Positions 1 to 9,849 of a stretch of DNA of 64,000 nt are shown piece after piece. Origin of the DNA: Adiantum capillus-veneris (taxonomy: Eukaryota; Streptophyta; Polypodiopsida; Polypodiales; Pteridaceae); assembly GCA_014529385.2 (NCBI GenBank), contig CM043942.1:32157469-32221468 (forward strand), read 5' to 3'. Position 1 is the first letter of the stretch. Each line of letters opens with the position of its first letter. Both the position numbers and the translations under genes were made by a program. The notes under the pieces were generated by a model, which was not told where the DNA came from, did not search any database, and saw nothing but the letters and a program-made list of their open reading frames with translations.

Positions 1-1834
1 GTAAGTGTACTTGCTAAGTACCTTTTAGGATTGTAGGACTATAGAATTAGATCATGATTTTGAGAATGATTAATGGAAGAGACAAGTCTTAAGATCAAGG
101 CTCAAAAAACCATAAAAAATAAAAAAAAATGAGTGTTTGTAGACACTTTCCACAACCCCATTGCAATAGAACCTAGGAGTAGGGTAAGTAGAATCCGAGG
201 TGGGATCTCCGAACATTTCTCTATCCAAAAGAATCGATTGTAAGTTGTTTGTGTGAAGTTGCAAAATTTCAGGTCTACGGCTAGAAATAGCACCAGAAGA
301 TTGTCCCCCATTGAATCTGATTGGAGAGTATGCTTTAAAAGTTGTATGAACCAGTGGGTAAGCTTACAGGATGCATTTGAGGTAATATTTCAAGAGTTTC
401 AAAAAACTCAAATTAGTTACTTTTTCTTGATATTTTAGGCCAAATTAAGTTTTGACTTGATTCAAAGGCTTAAAATAGATCATAAAAAGATTGTCCACTC
501 AAAAAGTTGAAAGAAGTGCTCATTTTAGGCCAAAAGTAAATAATCACAATTATTTACTTTCAGCTCAAAAGTGACCCAAGGTTGATATCAGAGACTCTAA
601 GCATGTGTACAAACATCTTTTGTAAAGGCACATAGAAATTTGGATCACCAAAGTGACCAAAAACCTTGGAAAAAACTGAAATCTGTACTGACTGACAAGA
701 ACTTGAGTGTAAATTAGGAAAATCTTGTTCAAACTCAGTGAAACTTGACTCATAGTCTTATATTAAAGTGTTAAACAAGTGTACATGCTTAGATGACCAA
801 AAAGATGTAAAAATTTACTAGAATGAAATAATCGTAACTATTTACTTTAGTCCCATTTTTCAACTTTTTTGACCAACCGAACATATCACTAGTTTTAGCA
901 TGTTATATTAAGACCACAAATCAAAATTTGGTAAGATTTGGATCATTGAAGTGAAAATTGTGGTTAAATTTATAAAGTTAGTCTACAGGCAAAACTGTTG
1001 ACCAATTGAACATAGATTATTCAAACTTGGTGAAACTTGGCTAGGAAGCTTAAGTTGAGCTGCTTAACCATTCTGTGTCAACATTGTGGAAAAAAATTGC
1101 ATAAAAATACCAAAAGTAAATAATCACGATTATTTACATCTACTACAAATTTGGACATTTTTGCACATTTGAGTATACCACAAGGTCAAGCATATCAAGT
1201 AGACCACACAAATCAAATTTGGTGAAATTTGGATCACAAAAGTGTGACTTAAGCCAGATTCTTGAAAACTGGGTCTGCGGACACGAAACAATTGATAACT
1301 TGGACAAATTTTGTTCAAACTTAGTGAAGCTTGTCCAGAGACCTTAACACGTTGATTACTTGGCAAAACAAGCCAAAAAGTGCAAAAATTTGAGAAAAAG
1401 TAAATAATCGCGATTATTTACTTCGCATACACAGAGACAAAATTTTGGACTTTTGAGCTTGTACAGTGTTAGAATAACATAATCCAAGACCACCGGTCAA
1501 TTTTGGGTTTAATCAGATCCAAATTAGTACATGTTCACTCAATTTCCAGGTTGCAGAGTAGTCCTTGGGCTTTTTGCAAAAGTAGAATCTGAAAGTCTGA
1601 ATTGCTGACTCACTTAGCTCAAATTGAAGTGATACACATGGACCAGTCACAATAGTTAGCAAAAATTGTACAGTCTTTGTGAAAGAATAGCTAACTTGAT
1701 TAAAACTGATACAAGAATCAGGTTACAGACAAGGAATTGAAAGCTTAACAGGAGTTGCAATCAAGTCAAGTGAAAGAAACTGATAACAAATCAATTGGAC
1801 GGTAAGTACTCTATCCAAGGCTTCACAAGTTTAT
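1..1834 (+). repeat. Leader region of Ty3-type element A with palindrome array
   Basis: No credible coding sequence is seen here. The stretch is AT-rich and made of diverged units of about 285 bp that repeat phrases such as 'gatcacaaaagtg', 'ttcaaactcagtgaaacttg' and 'agagactctaagcatg'. Each unit carries the palindrome listed under the array entry. It lies directly upstream of the first ORF of element A, and the same kind of array lies upstream of the first ORF in elements B and D, so I read it as the untranslated leader of this family. The 5' LTR is probably outside the window. This placement is an inference. Confidence 0.55.
533..1423. repeat. Palindrome array A (four units)
   Basis: Four copies of a dyad-symmetric motif, GTAAATAATCG followed by its reverse complement, lie at 533-560, about 824-846, 1,116-1,137 and 1,398-1,423. 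Spacing is about 286, 296 and 278 bp. The copy at 1,398-1,423 is a perfect 26-bp palindrome centred on CGCG. The others differ mainly at the centre (CACA, CGTA, CACG), while the arms GTAAATAAT/ATTATTTAC are kept. The symmetry could bind a dimeric protein or form a cruciform; the function is unknown. Confidence 0.85.
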
Positions 1835-2622
1835 ATGAACCTTAGATCTAGTCGTATACTAGCAAACCAAGGCATATTTGGAGAGACCACTAGTAGAGTA
1901 TCCACAGAAGAGAGTGGGAATCAAGGTGATCACTTGGACACTATCTTTGAAGAAGTCTTAGACACTTTTTCAAAATCACCATCTGAAATGTCTTCCTATT
2001 CAACTCATTCAAGGACTGGAACGACAATGCGGTATAAGCACATACTCACCTTTTATAAGACTTATGGCCATGGAGCTCAGGTTTACCTGGATGCTAATGA
2101 AGAGTATGCTATTCGCATTGATGACCATGACATAGAGTTTGAAGAGGAAATCAGGGCAAACAAACAAGGTAAAATATATATGGATAAAAACAAAACTCAG
2201 TATTTACAAGTTGAAAACATTGATGTGATAGACAAATGGGGTTAGAAGAAAATACCATAATTCCAGATATGGAAGCAAAAGAGGGATCACTGACTTTAGA
2301 GTTTGAGGGATACGATCAAGCTGATTTGAAGCCTTTGAAACGGCTTAGCACTGATAATCCTAGGATCAGAGTCTATTGTTGGGAGGATAGAAATGTCAAA
2401 GATCTTCTATGTACTTCACATGCCAAATCACGACAGTTATTAACACCCATGAAGATCATCTATATCTTCAAAATCAAGGACAAGGGTTCAACAGATCTAC
2501 CAACCTACCTATTTAGGGATTGTTATAACAATAATTTTGTTATGATGAGTCCTGAGGAGGTGGAAAAAACCAAATACCAGGGGTACTCCATAAGGGATTG
2601 GATATTGGGCCAAGGACCATAA
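1835..2622 (+). pseudogene. First ORF of element A: YxD-motif protein (frameshifted)
   Basis: Two overlapping open stretches, 1,835-2,245 (136 aa) and 2,236-2,622 (128 aa) in different frames, look like one protein broken by a frameshift. The first part has an acidic, Ser/Thr-rich N-terminus and then motifs of the form hydrophobic-Tyr-x-Asp-x4-Tyr: QVYLDANEEYAIRI and KIYMDKNKTQYLQV. The same motif recurs in the first ORF of element D. The second part contains IRVYCWEDRNVKDLL and is otherwise unfamiliar. The stretch precedes a recognisable gag, so it is an extra N-terminal region or a separate ORF of a Ty3-type retrotransposon. I do not recognise a known domain. The start ATG at 1,835 is only the first in frame and is not otherwise supported. 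Confidence 0.5.
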
Positions 2623-2744
2623 ACTATTCCAAGAGAAAAACTCCGCGAGAGATCTTTTGAGAGCAATGTTAAAAAACCCAAAACTACCTCATCACAAAGA
2701 AAACCGGGTGACACTAAAGCCAGTCCAGGGCTACATGAGTCACT

Positions 2745-3545
2745 ATTTCCAATAGACTAGTTTGAAGGACTCAGAATAGGACCAACTGCCACGAGACCAG
2801 GAGTTGAACCAAATCGATGTGTCAGACTAGCTGATTTTCAAAAATGGGTCAAAAAATACAGTGGTTCTGGGGATCCATATGACCACTTAGCAAGCTTTAA
2901 ACAAGTGCTAAGAGTAGAACACATATTTGACTTCCATACTTAGTTCGAGGGATTTGGAATGACATTAGAAGGAAAAGACATGGTTCCGAAACATTCCACC
3001 AAGGTCAATCATGGACTTAAATACATTGGCTCAAGGATTTGTAGCTGCATGTTCCAAAATGGGGATCAAACATAATATTGTAGCACAAATCTATAGCCTC
3101 AAACAGAAACAAGGTGAGTCTCCTAGGGATTGTGTAAATAGAATGAATCAATACATTGCAAGATGCCCAGAACTAGAAATACTTACAAAAGAAAGGTTAG
3201 TATCATTGTTTCTAGAGGGACTGCTAAACAAAGAACTTCATGCTATATTGTATAGCAAGAAACATATGACCCCAAAAGAGTGTGTGCCAGATGCTATCAA
3301 CTTAGGAGACAATTGTGATATTTTCAATGAAGAAGATGTCCCTAAGGATAATCTAAGTGAGAAAACAACATCCACCAAACCAACACAAAAGGGGGAGCTA
3401 CTGCAGCACCATTTACAGCCATAGAAGACAGCACCTATGAGGGGACTAGGGCAAGGGATACCTCAACAGGGACAACCAATTAGGCCGCAGAAATGGTGTG
3501 CAATCGAGGGTAAATGGGGAATTGAGGCTAATCATGAAAAATATG
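2745..3545 (+). pseudogene. Retrotransposon gag (capsid) of element A, degenerate
   Basis: Across shifting frames the conceptual product follows the retrotransposon gag pattern: a GSGDPYDHLASFKQ-like start near 2,865, then an open stretch at 3,011-3,424 (137 aa) with QGFVAACSK, YSLKQKQGESPRDCVNRMNQ and RLVSLFLEGLL, the usual helices of the Ty3 capsid. An in-frame stop interrupts it near 2,941. At about 3,497-3,545 a WC..(G)KWG...H phrase looks like a zinc knuckle that has lost cysteines. Gag normally packages the element RNA in cytoplasmic particles. It sits upstream of the protease as expected. It is broken and probably inactive. Confidence 0.75.
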
Positions 3546-3603
3546 GACGAACTGGATAAGAAAGAGATTAGATCCATCCCAATGAACAAAGCTGGAGAAT
3601 ACT

Positions 3604-4167
3604 ATGAAGGGGGAAGAAGGAAACACAACCCTTCTAGTGAGATATAATGATATAGAAACCATGGCAATAATGGATAGTGGGGCATGCATAGTTATAGCCA
3701 TGAAAGTAGTATGGGAATCATGGGGAAAACCAGCCATTAGACAAACTCGAATGAAACTGCCATTGGCTGATGGACACATCAAAAAACCCTTAGGACTGCT
3801 TGAAAAAGTGATAGTTAGTTCTTGTGATTATCAACATACTTTTGCAATAGTGGACTTTAGAAAGAAACTCAATTACAAAATCATCTTGGAAAGACTTTTC
3901 ATGCGACAAGTACAACTTATCCAGTATTGGGCAAACAATTATTTGTACTTGAAGCAAGTGGGATCAATAACAAGAGTTAATCTAAAAGATCACACTTATA
4001 GAGATGTCATGAAAACGTCCATACAAGAATTTGACTCATTCTCTTTAGCTGAAACCAAGCTTCCATTTTGGTTGAACAAAGACACACCTATTTGGATGCG
4101 CGGAGCCTCAAAAAAATGGGAGCTTAAAACGAGAAGAATGTATCTTAGAAAGGGATTGCACAAATGA
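3604..4167 (+). pseudogene. Retropepsin (aspartic protease) of element A, first copy
   Basis: An open frame of 187 aa carries the retropepsin active-site pattern MAIMDSGACIVIA near residues 20-32, with the flap-like LPLADGHIKKPLG following. The C-terminal motif is of the IILGRPF type, here mutated to IILERLF, and is followed by the YLYLKQ phrase typical of plant Ty3 polyproteins. The protease would cut the Gag-Pol polyprotein. The catalytic D-S-G triad is kept, but the ILG glycine is lost and the frame closes before RT. A different protease-like domain lies downstream of the integrase. Confidence 0.7.
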
Positions 4168-4198
4168 AGCTTATGTACCTGAGCCCTTTTAGGAGCAT

Positions 4199-4732
4199 TT
4201 GTTTGAACCATTTGAGTGGACACATTTTTTGGCAACAATGGATGTATATGTAAATACGTCTATGCCTACTCAATTTTGCAATGAGAACGGCTATGATATA
4301 ATTCCCATACAAATGATCTCAACCCTTCACACTGAAGATGAAATTCAAGAATCCAAGGACTTAATGAAAGCTCAGCAAGTCTTTTTAGACCTCTACTATG
4401 ATGCAACAGATGAGTTGGAAGAACATTCAACTACTTTAGACAATTCAGGGTTGAAAAAAGAACATGTGAGAGCTAAACTACTCATAAAAGGAGGGGAGGA
4501 AAAGTTTTTTGACTTTCCAAACCAAAAATTGAGGGTATAAGAGGAAAAGAGACATGAGAAACTTCAAACCTAGACCTATGCCATCAGTCTCTAGTAGAAC
4601 ATAGTTTCTGATGCAAATAGATTTACATGATTGTGTCAAAGACAAAATCATTGGTAGATATCCTTTAAACAAAAATCAAGAAATATCAAAAACATTGAGG
4701 AAAACGAGAAAGGAAACTCAAGCAAAACCTAA
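4199..4732 (+). pseudogene. Protease-to-RT linker of element A, interrupted
   Basis: Open stretches at 4,199-4,540 (113 aa) and from 4,611 encode acidic, low-similarity sequence of the sort found between protease and RT in long plant Ty3 polyproteins. No domain is recognised. The frame runs into the left end of a foldback element at 4,733. RT-proximal coding resumes just after the right end of that element at about 6,566, so the insertion splits pol between protease and RT. Confidence 0.45.
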
Positions 4733-5136
4733 CATTAGAAAATTTCGGAGGTCATTTGGAGGGCCTTGTAAGAAATTGTATTTCTCTCTCTAGAAACTTT
4801 TTTTAAAATGCACTTGTACCTTGTGAGTACGTCCAAAAGGACAACCAGACACTTTAAAAAGTAGATTTATATTCCCAATCGTCCTTGAAAACGGTCACTT
4901 TTTTATTTAATGTGAGCGTCTTTTTCAGGAGGCAGGTGCGGCGCAGTCAAGGCAGCTTACGTCCTCACTGAAAGTTAAAAAGTCACAAACTGTCAAATAG
5001 TGATAGATTTTGAGGCTTTTGACACCACCAATGCGTCCGGAACGCCAAAATACCCTAAAAACGAATGTCTACATGTCTCATTCCGACATCCGGAGAGACA
5101 AAAAATGTCAAAAAACCCCAAAAAATGGGCTTTTTA

Positions 5137-5196
5137 CTTAAGGTGCGCGAGGAGGCATTCTAAAATGCTAGAATGCCCCTCTGCGCGCCATTAGTA
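5137..5196. repeat. 60-bp hairpin unit, copy 1
   Basis: An imperfect palindrome near the inner edge of the left arm. It begins ACTTAAGGTGCGCGAGG and ends in a complementary GCGCGCCATTAGT. The middle has GCATTC...GAATGC pairing around a short loop. Confidence 0.75.
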
Positions 5197-5278
5197 CAAA
5201 GCTTCTTTTAGTGATTTTTGGACAATTATCTTTCAAGAAAGCCTACCCATGTTTCACTATTGCACTTTTGCATCGTGC

Positions 5279-5284
<6 letters not shown>

Positions 5285-5328
<44 letters not shown>
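5285..5328. repeat. (CT)n microsatellite inside foldback element
   Basis: A pure CT run of about 44 bp, with shorter GA and CT runs nearby at 5,352-5,368 and 5,459-5,475. The runs lie between hairpin copies 1 and 3. Confidence 0.95.
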
Positions 5329-5330
<2 letters not shown>

Positions 5331-5383
5331 TTCTATAGCTTAGCATATTTAAAGAGAGAGAGAGAGAGTGAGAGACTCCCATT

Positions 5384-5442
5384 ACTAACGGCGCACGTGG
5401 AGCATGTTTTGACCTCAAAAAACACCTCCTCGCGTCGTTAGT
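5384..5442. repeat. 60-bp hairpin unit, copy 2
   Basis: It starts ACTAACGGCGCACGTGG and ends CCTCGCGTCGTTAGT. The outer stems pair, while the middle is diverged compared with copies 1 and 4. Confidence 0.7.
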
Positions 5443-5550
5443 ATAAGGTAACAGAAAGACTCTCTCTCTCTCTCTTTCCCCCGCCTTACTTCCTCTCTCT
5501 ATAACACTCACACATACACACATAAACACATACACTGGTGGATGCACAAT

Positions 5551-5605
5551 ACTAAAGGCGCGCATAGAGACATGCACACCGGTTGTGCCTCTCTACGCGC
5601 CCCTA

Positions 5606-5609
<4 letters not shown>
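5551..5609. repeat. 60-bp hairpin unit, copy 3
   Basis: It starts ACTAAAGGCGCGCATAGAG and ends CTCTACGCGCCCCTATAGT, with a central ACACCGGTTGT. The stems pair well. It abuts the (GA)n array that starts at 5,610. Confidence 0.7.
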
Positions 5610-5668
<59 letters not shown>

Positions 5669-5826
5669 CTCTTTGTGTGTGTGTGTGTGTGTGTATGTTA
5701 TATTTGTGTGTCTGTGTGTTTGTGAGTGTGTGTGTCTCTGTGTGTGTGTGTGTGTATGTTATATTTGTATCTCTGTGTGTTTGTGTGTATGTTATATTTG
5801 TCTGTGTGTGTGTATATGTGATCAAA
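5610..5826. repeat. Compound (GA)n-(TG)n microsatellite
   Basis: A pure GA run at about 5,610-5,667 is followed by interrupted TG runs to about 5,826, with a repeated GTATGTTATATTTGT phrase between TG blocks. Open frames here encode only Glu-Arg or Cys-Val repeats and are not genes. Confidence 0.95.
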
Positions 5827-6005
5827 ATGCACTTTGTAGAATTGTAACAATGGGTGTGTGTGCTCACTCTTATAGACCCGAAATTATGATCTCTAAGGCT
5901 AAGATGATGAAGAAAAAACCTATGTGATAGATGGAGGCCTTTTTAGAGATTTTTTGACATTTTCCTCTCAAAAATCTTTCTAAAAGAGGAAAAAAGGGGC
6001 TTTTT

Positions 6006-6065
6006 ACTAACGGCGCACGATGAGGCATTCCAAAATTTTGGAATGCCCCCTCGCGCGCCGTTAGT
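6006..6065. repeat. 60-bp hairpin unit, copy 4 (near-perfect)
   Basis: It starts ACTAACGGCGCACGATGAGG and ends CCCTCGCGCGCCGTTAGT, with a centre GGCATTCCAAAATTTTGG. This is the best-paired copy, with almost complete pairing along its length. It sits at the inner edge of the right arm, mirroring copy 1. Confidence 0.85.
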
Positions 6066-6070
6066 AAAAT

Positions 6071-6199
6071 GTTCTTTTAGGGGTTTTTGACATTCTTTGC
6101 CTCTTTGGATGTCAGAGCTAGGCAATTGGACATATGTTCTTTTAGGGGTTTTTGACATTCTTTGCCTCTTTGGATGTCGGAGCTAGGCAATTGGACATT
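6071..6199. repeat. 65-bp tandem duplication in right arm
   Basis: GTTCTTTTAGGGGTTTTTG begins at 6,071 and again at 6,136. The two 65-bp units are almost identical (GTCAGAGC versus GTCGGAGC). The left arm has one copy, so the duplication arose after the arms formed. Confidence 0.9.
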
Positions 6200-6565
6200 C
6201 ATTTCTAGGATATTTGGGCGTTCTGGACGCATTGACAGTATCAAAAGTTTCAAAATCTTCCACCACTTGATAGTTTTGTATCTTTTTGAATTCTAGTGAT
6301 GACGTAAGCCGTATCAAATGCACCGCATCTACCTTCTGAAACAGGTGCTCGCATTAAATGAAAGAGAGTGATCGTCTTCAAGGACCACTAGATTATTAAA
6401 TGAGGATCGAGAGGGACACCTTTTATATTTTTGTTAATATCAATCTATTTTTCTACGTAACGTAGGCTCTTCTCTCATTGGAGGAGCTTATTTTCCTCTC
6501 TCTTCCAAAAGGCCCTCCAAAAGACCTCCGAAATCTCCTAATGATACTAGAACAAGGATTCAACC

Positions 6566-8285
6566 ATGACACGAGTTGAACGAAGAAATAAGTATCAAGA
6601 GTTGAAGAAAGCTCTAAAGGAGATATATACAACTGAAATGGAAACCATTGAGGAAGGTAAAGATGTAATGAGTGTTCCATCCCATTACAATAAATATCCT
6701 CTCCAAGACCGAAAGATCATAGTCAAACAACATGTCAGGGAGTTAAGAAAACAGGGCGAGTCCTACGAAGGACCTGAAAACGCAAAAAAGATAGATACAG
6801 TCGAACCAAGAGAAGAGCCTAGACCTGCCTACATTGCAAAAAACTTGACAAAAAAAGAAGAAGAGATTTTGTTAAGCTTACTAAAAGAATACCGAGATAT
6901 CTTTGCTTGGTCTTATAAGGATCTCAAGAGTGTCGATCCAAAAATCTATCAACATACCATACCGATGAGAGATGATGCGAAACCGAGTAGACAAAGGCCA
7001 TACACTTATAATGAGACATTTGCCAGAAAGATCAAAAAAGAGATAGAAAAGATAAAGGAATTTGCATTCATTTATGAAATTGAACGTACAAATTGGGTGT
7101 CTCCAATTGTGGTAGTACCCAAGAAAAATGGAAAATTAAGGGTATGTGTCAATCTCAAGAAGGTAAATGCAGCTACCAATAGAGACAACTTTCCTCTTCC
7201 AATCACTGAGCATGTTTTAGAACAAGTTGCAAGAAAATAAGCTTAAAGCCTTTTAGATGGATTTTTGGGATACAATCAACTTTTGGTTGACCCCAAAGAT
7301 CAGCATAAAACTGCCTTTGCAACTGAATGGGATATTTTTGCCTATCAGGTTATGCCTTTTGGGTTAACTAATGCTCCTCCCACCTTTCAAAGATTGTTGA
7401 GCCATGCTTTTAAAGAATATCTTCGCAATTTTTTGGAAGTATTTATGGATGAATTATGTGTACATTCATCAATCTAGGGTGATCATTTTTAACTCCTCTG
7501 AAAGGTCTTCGAAAAAATGTTGACTTTATAGGATTTACTTAAATCCTGAAAAGTGCATATTTATGGATAGACAAGGAAAATTTCTTGGGCATATAGTGTC
7601 TAAAAATGGCATAGCTACTGATGTGGATAAAATTCACATTATTGTTGAATTGGCTAGACTGACAATAGTCAAAGGGATTCAAGCTTTCATGGGACATTGT
7701 GGATATTATAGATGATTCATTTACATGTACGCTATAATTGCAAAACCCATGTATAGCTTGCTTACACTCTTTGAATGGACTGATGAGTGTGAAAATTCCT
7801 TCATGAAGATTAAGCAAGGTCTCACTTCAGCCCCGATATTGAAAGCACCAGATTGGAATAAGATATTCCACATACATGTAGATGCTTCCAATTTTTCCAT
7901 TGGGTGTATACTAGCTCAACCAGAAGACGGAAAATTTGATTTTCCTATTTCTTATGCTAGTAGACAGTTGAATGTGGCAGAGAGAAACTATACAATCACC
8001 AAAGGGAAAGGATTAGGAATGATCTATGTCGTAAAAAAGTATAGAGATTATCTATTAGCTAACAAATTTGTGTTCTTTGTGGACCACTAGGCCTTATTGT
8101 ACTTGGTCAACAAGCCATGCAACACAGGAAGAATAGTGAAATGGTTCATCATTCTTTTGGAATTTGATTTCATTGTAGTTGTGAAAAAGGGCACCACTCA
8201 CCAAAGAGGGGATCATTTATCAAGGATTGTTTCAGGAGAACCACCCAAGGGAGTAGACGATGATCTACCAGATGCATATCATTGA
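6566..8285 (+). pseudogene. Reverse transcriptase-RNase H of element A
   Basis: The open stretch 6,566-7,240 (224 aa) ends with WVSPIVVVPKKNGKLRVCVN and FPLPITEHVL, the start of a Ty3 RT. 7,265-7,477 continues with YNQLLVDPKDQHKTAF and MPFGLTNAPPTFQRL. The active-site box reads VFMDELCVH, so the second Asp of the usual F/YxDD is Glu. 7,725-8,090 is RNase H (IHVDASNFSIGCILAQ, SYASRQLN). The usual catalytic Glu of the TERE-type motif is Lys (ITKGKG), and a TAG at 8,088 replaces a Gln codon before ALLYLVNKP. The product would copy element RNA to DNA. With stops, frameshifts and two active-site changes it is dead. Confidence 0.85.
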
Positions 8286-8638
8286 TGACCATTGCTCAAG
8301 TGGATTCGAAAATACCACTTTCTATTACAATTGGATTAATTGAGCAATCGACTATATATCAATTACTAGTTGGAAGACTGTACAAAAGAAATCGAGATGG
8401 AATATTTCTTTTGTGTATTAATCCTGAGGAGAAAACCCAATATCTAGGTCAAGCACATATTACCATAGTGGGACTTCACTTTGCGGAAGACCAAACTATG
8501 CAACGAATCTTGAGACTTGGAGTATCTTGGCCAACTATGAGAAGTGATGTTCATTCATTTGTTAAAAAGTGTCTTCAATGCCAGAAACACACACCCAAAA
8601 CCTTATGTGACATTGTTCCAAATATCACTTGTTCCTAA
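8282..8638 (+). pseudogene. First H2C2 integrase-type zinc-binding module of element A
   Basis: This open frame of 118 aa follows RNase H. After DGIFLLCINPEEKTQYLGQA it shows the H2C2 integrase N-terminal pattern: AHITIVGLHFA, TMQRILRLGVSWPTM, DVHSFVKKCLQCQKH. The HxxxxxxH spacing and CxxC match the Ty3 integrase zinc domain. An integrase core does not follow directly. Instead a linker (8,590-8,756, read in another frame, with WSNYPVTFLSSRAFPEDM) leads to a second, separate module of the same kind. Confidence 0.65.
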
Positions 8639-8756
8639 GTGGAGTAACTATCCAGTTACTTTCTTATCAAGCCGAGCATTTCCTGAGGATATGAGTAAAT
8701 GCCGCCAAAGAGCAATTGAAATTGAAGCAAGAGACTATGCTCTTATTGGAAACTAG

Positions 8757-9023
8757 TTGTATCGGAGAGGAAAGGATCAACATCTGCGTCTTTATGCAAA
8801 TGAAGATGAATATATTCCCATTATAGAACCAGCACATGCTCGATTAGCTGGAGGCCACTTTTTGAGTAAAGCCACCGCAAGAGCAATCTTGATGGCGGGC
8901 ATATGGTGGCCAACACTTTTTGTAGATGCCAAGGAATATGTTCAAAGGTGTGATGCATGTCAACGAGAAAAAATGCCAGCCCGTGTAGATAGCATGCCTT
9001 TAAGACCAATGATGGAGGCTTGA
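8757..9023 (+). pseudogene. Second H2C2 integrase zinc-binding module of element A
   Basis: An 88-aa frame reads YRRGKDQHLRLYANEDEY, then PAHARLAGGHFLSKATARAI, GIWWPTLFVDAKEYVQRC and DACQREK: a textbook Ty3 integrase H2C2 module. A TAG at 8,754-8,756 separates it from the linker. It directly precedes the DDE core at about 9,030, so this copy occupies the usual position. The upstream copy is the extra one. Confidence 0.8.
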
Positions 9024-9029
9024 GATTTT

Positions 9030-9784
9030 GCAAACGGGGGTATAGAATTTTTTGGGCCAATACAACCACCTGCTTATAGAATCCAAGCTCAATATATCAT
9101 TGTAGCTACTACGGACTATTTGACCCATTGGATAGAGGCTAAGCAACCCAAAATAATGATGCTAGAACCACAACCGCATTCTTGTATGAGAATAAGTTCA
9201 CAAGATATGGACTGCCAATAGAAATTTTTAGTGATAGGGGAACTCATTTTCTCAATGAGGTGTTTGGGTATCTGCTTAATGAATTTATGGTCTTCCATAA
9301 AAAATCGGCTCCCTATCACCCACAAGCCAATGGACAAGTTGAGCATATGAACAAAATTTTTAGCTCGGTATTGACTAAAGTGGTTAGTTTATGGTCTTGA
9401 TTCCATACTACCGAGAGAATTTCTATTGCCAACACTAAGGGTAGCAGAGAATCTTGAGTGGACAGGACATGAATTTTCAAAGAGGCTTGAAAATTTAGAA
9501 AATCTTGATGAGCAAAGGTTAACAGCTATAGCTCACATCTATGCACAAAAGCGAAAACAAAAACAGTTTTTTGATTCCCATCTAGTTACAAAAAATTTCA
9601 AAAAGGGGACTTAGTTTTAATCGACTCCCTTAAGAAACACATTCCCAAGTTTAAGAAAAGGAAAAAGTATTGTTTATCATTGAAGACATATCTCCAAGTG
9701 GAGCAGTTAAGTTATCCACCCTAGATGGTGAACCAATGGCTAATTTGTCGTTTAAAGAAGTATAATTTTCCACTAACCAATGAA
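9030..9784 (+). pseudogene. Integrase catalytic core and C-terminus of element A
   Basis: The conceptual core runs through GIEFFGPIQPPAYR, YIIVATTDYLTHWIEAKQ, RYGLPIEIFSDRGTHFLNEV (open at 9,182-9,400) and PYHPQANGQVEHMNK. The second Asp (FSDRG) and the Glu (QVEHM) are present. The first catalytic Asp of the usual GIDFFGP is Glu. 9,426-9,614 continues with LRVAENLEW and AHIYAQKRKQKQFFD, and then a GPY/F-like segment (IIEDISPSGAVKLSTLDGEP) near 9,675-9,740 and LKKYNFPLTNELLEKMH. Frameshifts near 9,170, 9,400 and 9,620 break it. This is normally the end of a Ty3 pol polyprotein, but coding continues downstream here. Confidence 0.8.
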
Positions 9785-9849
9785 TTGCTAGAAAAGATGC
9801 ATGCAAAAAATCAAAGAAAGATAAAACGATAGCAGGTTATTAATGAAGC

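Larger units (their letters stand above)
4733..6543. mobile_element. Foldback / Mutator-like element with ~500-bp inverted ends
   Basis: The left end starts CATTAGAAAATTTCGGAGG and the right end, read in reverse complement, starts CATTAGGAGATTTCGGAGG. Similarity continues inward for several hundred bases, for example TTTAATGTGAGCG near 4,908 against a reverse copy near 6,345, CAATGCGTCC near 5,030 against 6,230, and CGACATCC near 5,085 against 6,175. The inverted arms are therefore roughly 4,733-5,230 and 5,940-6,543. The middle holds (CT)n, (GA)n and (TG)n arrays and no transposase. Long arms suggest a Mutator-like or foldback non-autonomous element. I could not find a clean 9-bp target duplication, so the family is an inference. 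Confidence 0.7.

Noticed and set aside
5257-5927. Open frames of 76-119 aa of Leu-Ser, Arg-Glu, Cys-Val or Thr-His repeats
   Set aside because: They are translations of CT, GA and TG microsatellites in both strands. The same applies at 23,992-24,315, 26,574-26,975, 48,267-48,674 and 60,775-61,283.
4724-6552. 9-bp target duplication that would prove a Mutator-like origin of the foldback element
   Set aside because: AAAACCTAA on the left and ATACTAGAA on the right do not match well enough.
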